A DNA stretch of 64,000 nt from assembly GCA_965204525.1 (NCBI GenBank), contig OZ241994.1, forward strand, positions 2,294,001 through 2,358,000, written 5' to 3'. Numbering within the stretch: the stretch's first letter is position 1; each line of letters opens with the position of its first letter. The notes below the pieces were generated by a model. That model was not told where the DNA came from. It worked only from the letters and a program-made list of their open reading frames with translations, and ran no database searches. Shown piece after piece: positions 62,626 through 64,000 of this stretch. The position numbers were made by a program, and so were the translations under genes. This DNA comes from Bin5 sp965204525. Its GTDB lineage: Bacteria > Chloroflexota > Anaerolineae > Caldilineales > Caldilineaceae.

Positions 62626-63555
62626 ATGCGCAAGGTTTCTTTTGTGAGCAGGCTGGCAGCAACAGTGGCGGCGGCCGCGTTTTTTGTTTCCGGCTGCGAT
62701 CATTATATGCCATCCCATGCAGAGACGGATGGCCGCGTCACTATGGCGAGCCGACAGGTTTCGAAGGCGGACCGCGCCGGCTACACGGTGGCGACGGTCG
62801 AGAAGGCGTTGCGGCTATACGACAGCAAAGGGCGACAGGCGACGCTGGCTTACTATAACTCGCCGGAGAGCGTAGACGGCGAATGGTATGTCATCATCGC
62901 GGACGAGAACAAGGAGATTATCGCCCACCCCAATCCTGACGTACTGGGAGAAAGCCTGTTCGGCCCTATGGGGGTGGATTTCACCGGCTACCGGCACGGC
63001 GAAGCGATAGCGGGCGCGACCGAGGCAGGGAAGTGGGTGGACTATATCTTTTTCAATCCTGCCACGGGCAGGGATGAGTACAAGCATACGTGGGCGGTAC
63101 GGCACGATGGGCTGATTTTCGCCTCCGGCTGGTACCAGGTTTTGCCGACCCTGGCGCTGGCGGTCACGAAGGCGGAACCTGCCGAATACACAGTTGCGTT
63201 TGTTGAGCGGGCGGTGCGGTATTACAAGGCGCACGGGCGGGAAGAGGCGGTTGCGTTTTTCAGCTCTACCGAGAGTGTGGACGGCGAGTGGTACGTTTTT
63301 GTCATCGACGGGCGGGGCCGGGTCATCGCCCATCCCGACCCGGAGATCATCGGGCGGGATTTGAAGGGAGATCTGGGGGTGGATTCGAGCGGCTATCACT
63401 TCGGCGAACTGGTACTGAGCGCGACGGAGGCGGGGATGTGGGTCGATTATCTGTCGGCGTCGAATCCTACGAAGGACGGGTCGGAGGAGGAGGTAAAGCA
63501 TACGTGGGTTGTGCGTTACGACGGCGTGATCATTGGGTCGGGGTGGTATGAGTAG
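62626..63555 (+). CDS. Tandem cache-domain-like lipoprotein
   Basis: The 309-residue protein has a lipobox FFVSGC with Cys24. Residues of about 53-172 and 187-309 are two copies of the same cache-like domain, sharing GEWYV, HP.P...G..L, and GxIxxSGWY ends. No signalling domain follows. Cache domains bind small ligands; here the protein would act as a binding lipoprotein or a partner of another receptor. A strong AAAGGAGGATCGTC site precedes the ATG. Confidence 0.85.
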   Translation: MRKVSFVSRLAATVAAAAFFVSGCDHYMPSHAETDGRVTMASRQVSKADRAGYTVATVEKALRLYDSKGRQATLAYYNSPESVDGEWYVIIADENKEIIAHPNPDVLGESLFGPMGVDFTGYRHGEAIAGATEAGKWVDYIFFNPATGRDEYKHTWAVRHDGLIFASGWYQVLPTLALAVTKAEPAEYTVAFVERAVRYYKAHGREEAVAFFSSTESVDGEWYVFVIDGRGRVIAHPDPEIIGRDLKGDLGVDSSGYHFGELVLSATEAGMWVDYLSASNPTKDGSEEEVKHTWVVRYDGVIIGSGWYE

Positions 63556-63796
63556 GGGTGAGGGGCCAGGATGGCGCTGCGAACCCCGGAAATGGCAGCC
63601 AATTCCTTTGCCTTATCCTCTGGCCCTGACAAACCTGCCCCGATTTTCGCCACAATTGAGTCGGCCGGCCTTCGCGCAGAAGAACCAGTGTAGCCCCACG
63701 CCCCTGCTCAATAGCATGGATAACTTGAACAAAAAGCCCGGAGCCGGCCCCAAATCTCACCCGAAAAAACGCGTTTGAGCGGACAAAGCGGACATA

Positions 63797-63816
63797 TTTA
63801 TGAAAAAGTTCATAAA
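63797..63816. other. AT-rich hairpin at the 3' end of a partial gene
   Basis: TTTATGAA and TTCATAAA form an 8-bp stem with an AAAG loop. The stop codon of the minus-strand partial frame falls within it. It may be part of a terminator or an operator; evidence is weak. Confidence 0.3.
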
Positions 63817-64000
63817 AATACCCCCGATTTTCCGCCAGATTCCCCTTCACGAATGGACCGCCATCCCCCTCCAGCCGAATCCTGCAACAAGCCATCCAGG
63901 CGTGTAATCCACTCGTCGCCGTCATCCAGACACAGGGCAATCCCATCTTTCTCGACCAGCGCCTCTTGAGGGCATGACTGTAGGGGCATCCCAAAATGTC
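63810..64000 (-). CDS. Partial frame, possible glycosyltransferase C-terminus
   Basis: A 62-codon open frame on the minus strand runs from the window edge to TGA at 63810-63812. It reads PQEALVEKDGIALCLDDGDEW and then a charged tail. This resembles the last residues of group 1 glycosyltransferases (donor-site EALV.DG..L...GDEW). The gene's start lies outside the window, so the assignment is tentative. It may also be a chance frame. Confidence 0.3.
   Translation of the reverse strand, partial: HFGMPLQSCPQEALVEKDGIALCLDDGDEWITRLDGLLQDSAGGGWRSIREGESGGKSGVFL

Noticed and set aside
63530..63994. 154-codon minus-strand frame at the right edge
   Set aside because: It overlaps the end of the cache lipoprotein gene and has no recognisable features; a different frame there gives a better C-terminal match.

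Overview
The window looks like a chromosomal segment of a GC-rich, free-living bacterium, most probably a Chloroflexota member of the Caldilineae/Anaerolineae type. This is inferred from gene content: a form II CO-dehydrogenase-like operon, several enolase-superfamily enzymes with Gfo/Idh/MocA dehydrogenases, a CAD-type dihydroorotase, and many bacterial lipoproteins and substrate-binding proteins. No 16S gene is present to confirm it.

Layout. 1-8.5 kb is housekeeping, mostly on the minus strand: a membrane-anchored trypsin-like protease, isocitrate dehydrogenase, an SDR, FabF, and PyrB/PyrC. 8.7-12 kb carries hemC-hemD-hemB on the plus strand behind a good sigma70-type promoter. 12.05-14.3 kb is an RNA-rich block with tRNA-Ser(GGA), the small SRP RNA and tmRNA (own promoter and terminator), with an MFS transporter between them. 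A MntA/HepT toxin-antitoxin pair follows directly. 15.2-22.3 kb holds catabolic or accessory enzymes: an aldo/keto reductase, a split Tm-1-like pair (UPF0261 plus TIM barrel), an oxidoreductase, a cupin, a DinB protein and an enolase-superfamily enzyme.

22.7-38.8 kb is a long plus-strand cluster. Its genes are coxG, coxS, coxL (form II motif), coxM, a P-loop kinase, coxD, coxE, a split XdhC/CoxI pair, glcD, a lipoprotein sugar dehydrogenase, glcE, a quinone oxidoreductase and glcF. It couples a molybdenum hydroxylase and its maturation factors to a glycolate-oxidase-like D/E/F complex. 38.9-43.5 kb (minus strand) has a sulfotransferase-like/class IV aminotransferase pair that matches a plant fusion protein, and oligopeptidase B coupled to an unknown gene. 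43.7-54.3 kb (plus strand) appears to be a carbohydrate or sugar-acid region: an unknown large enzyme, two enolase-superfamily members, Gfo/Idh/MocA, a PhyH dioxygenase, a GT39-like transferase, an ADP-ribosylglycohydrolase and a DUF1907 (C11orf54-like) hydrolase.

54.3-64 kb is the most mosaic part. It contains an ANKH-like membrane protein beside a cytochrome P450, a family 3 solute-binding protein bracketed by direct repeats, and a second quinone oxidoreductase. It also has a Leu/Ile/Val-type binding lipoprotein, a HigB toxin remnant interrupted by a 348-bp internally deleted IS982-like element, and a tandem cache-like lipoprotein. The best candidates for undescribed biology are the aminotransferase-like protein with no lysine at the expected PLP position plus its sulfotransferase partner, the bacterial ANKH homologue, and the DUF1907/enolase-superfamily coupled pair. 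No CRISPR array, prophage or intact insertion sequence was seen.
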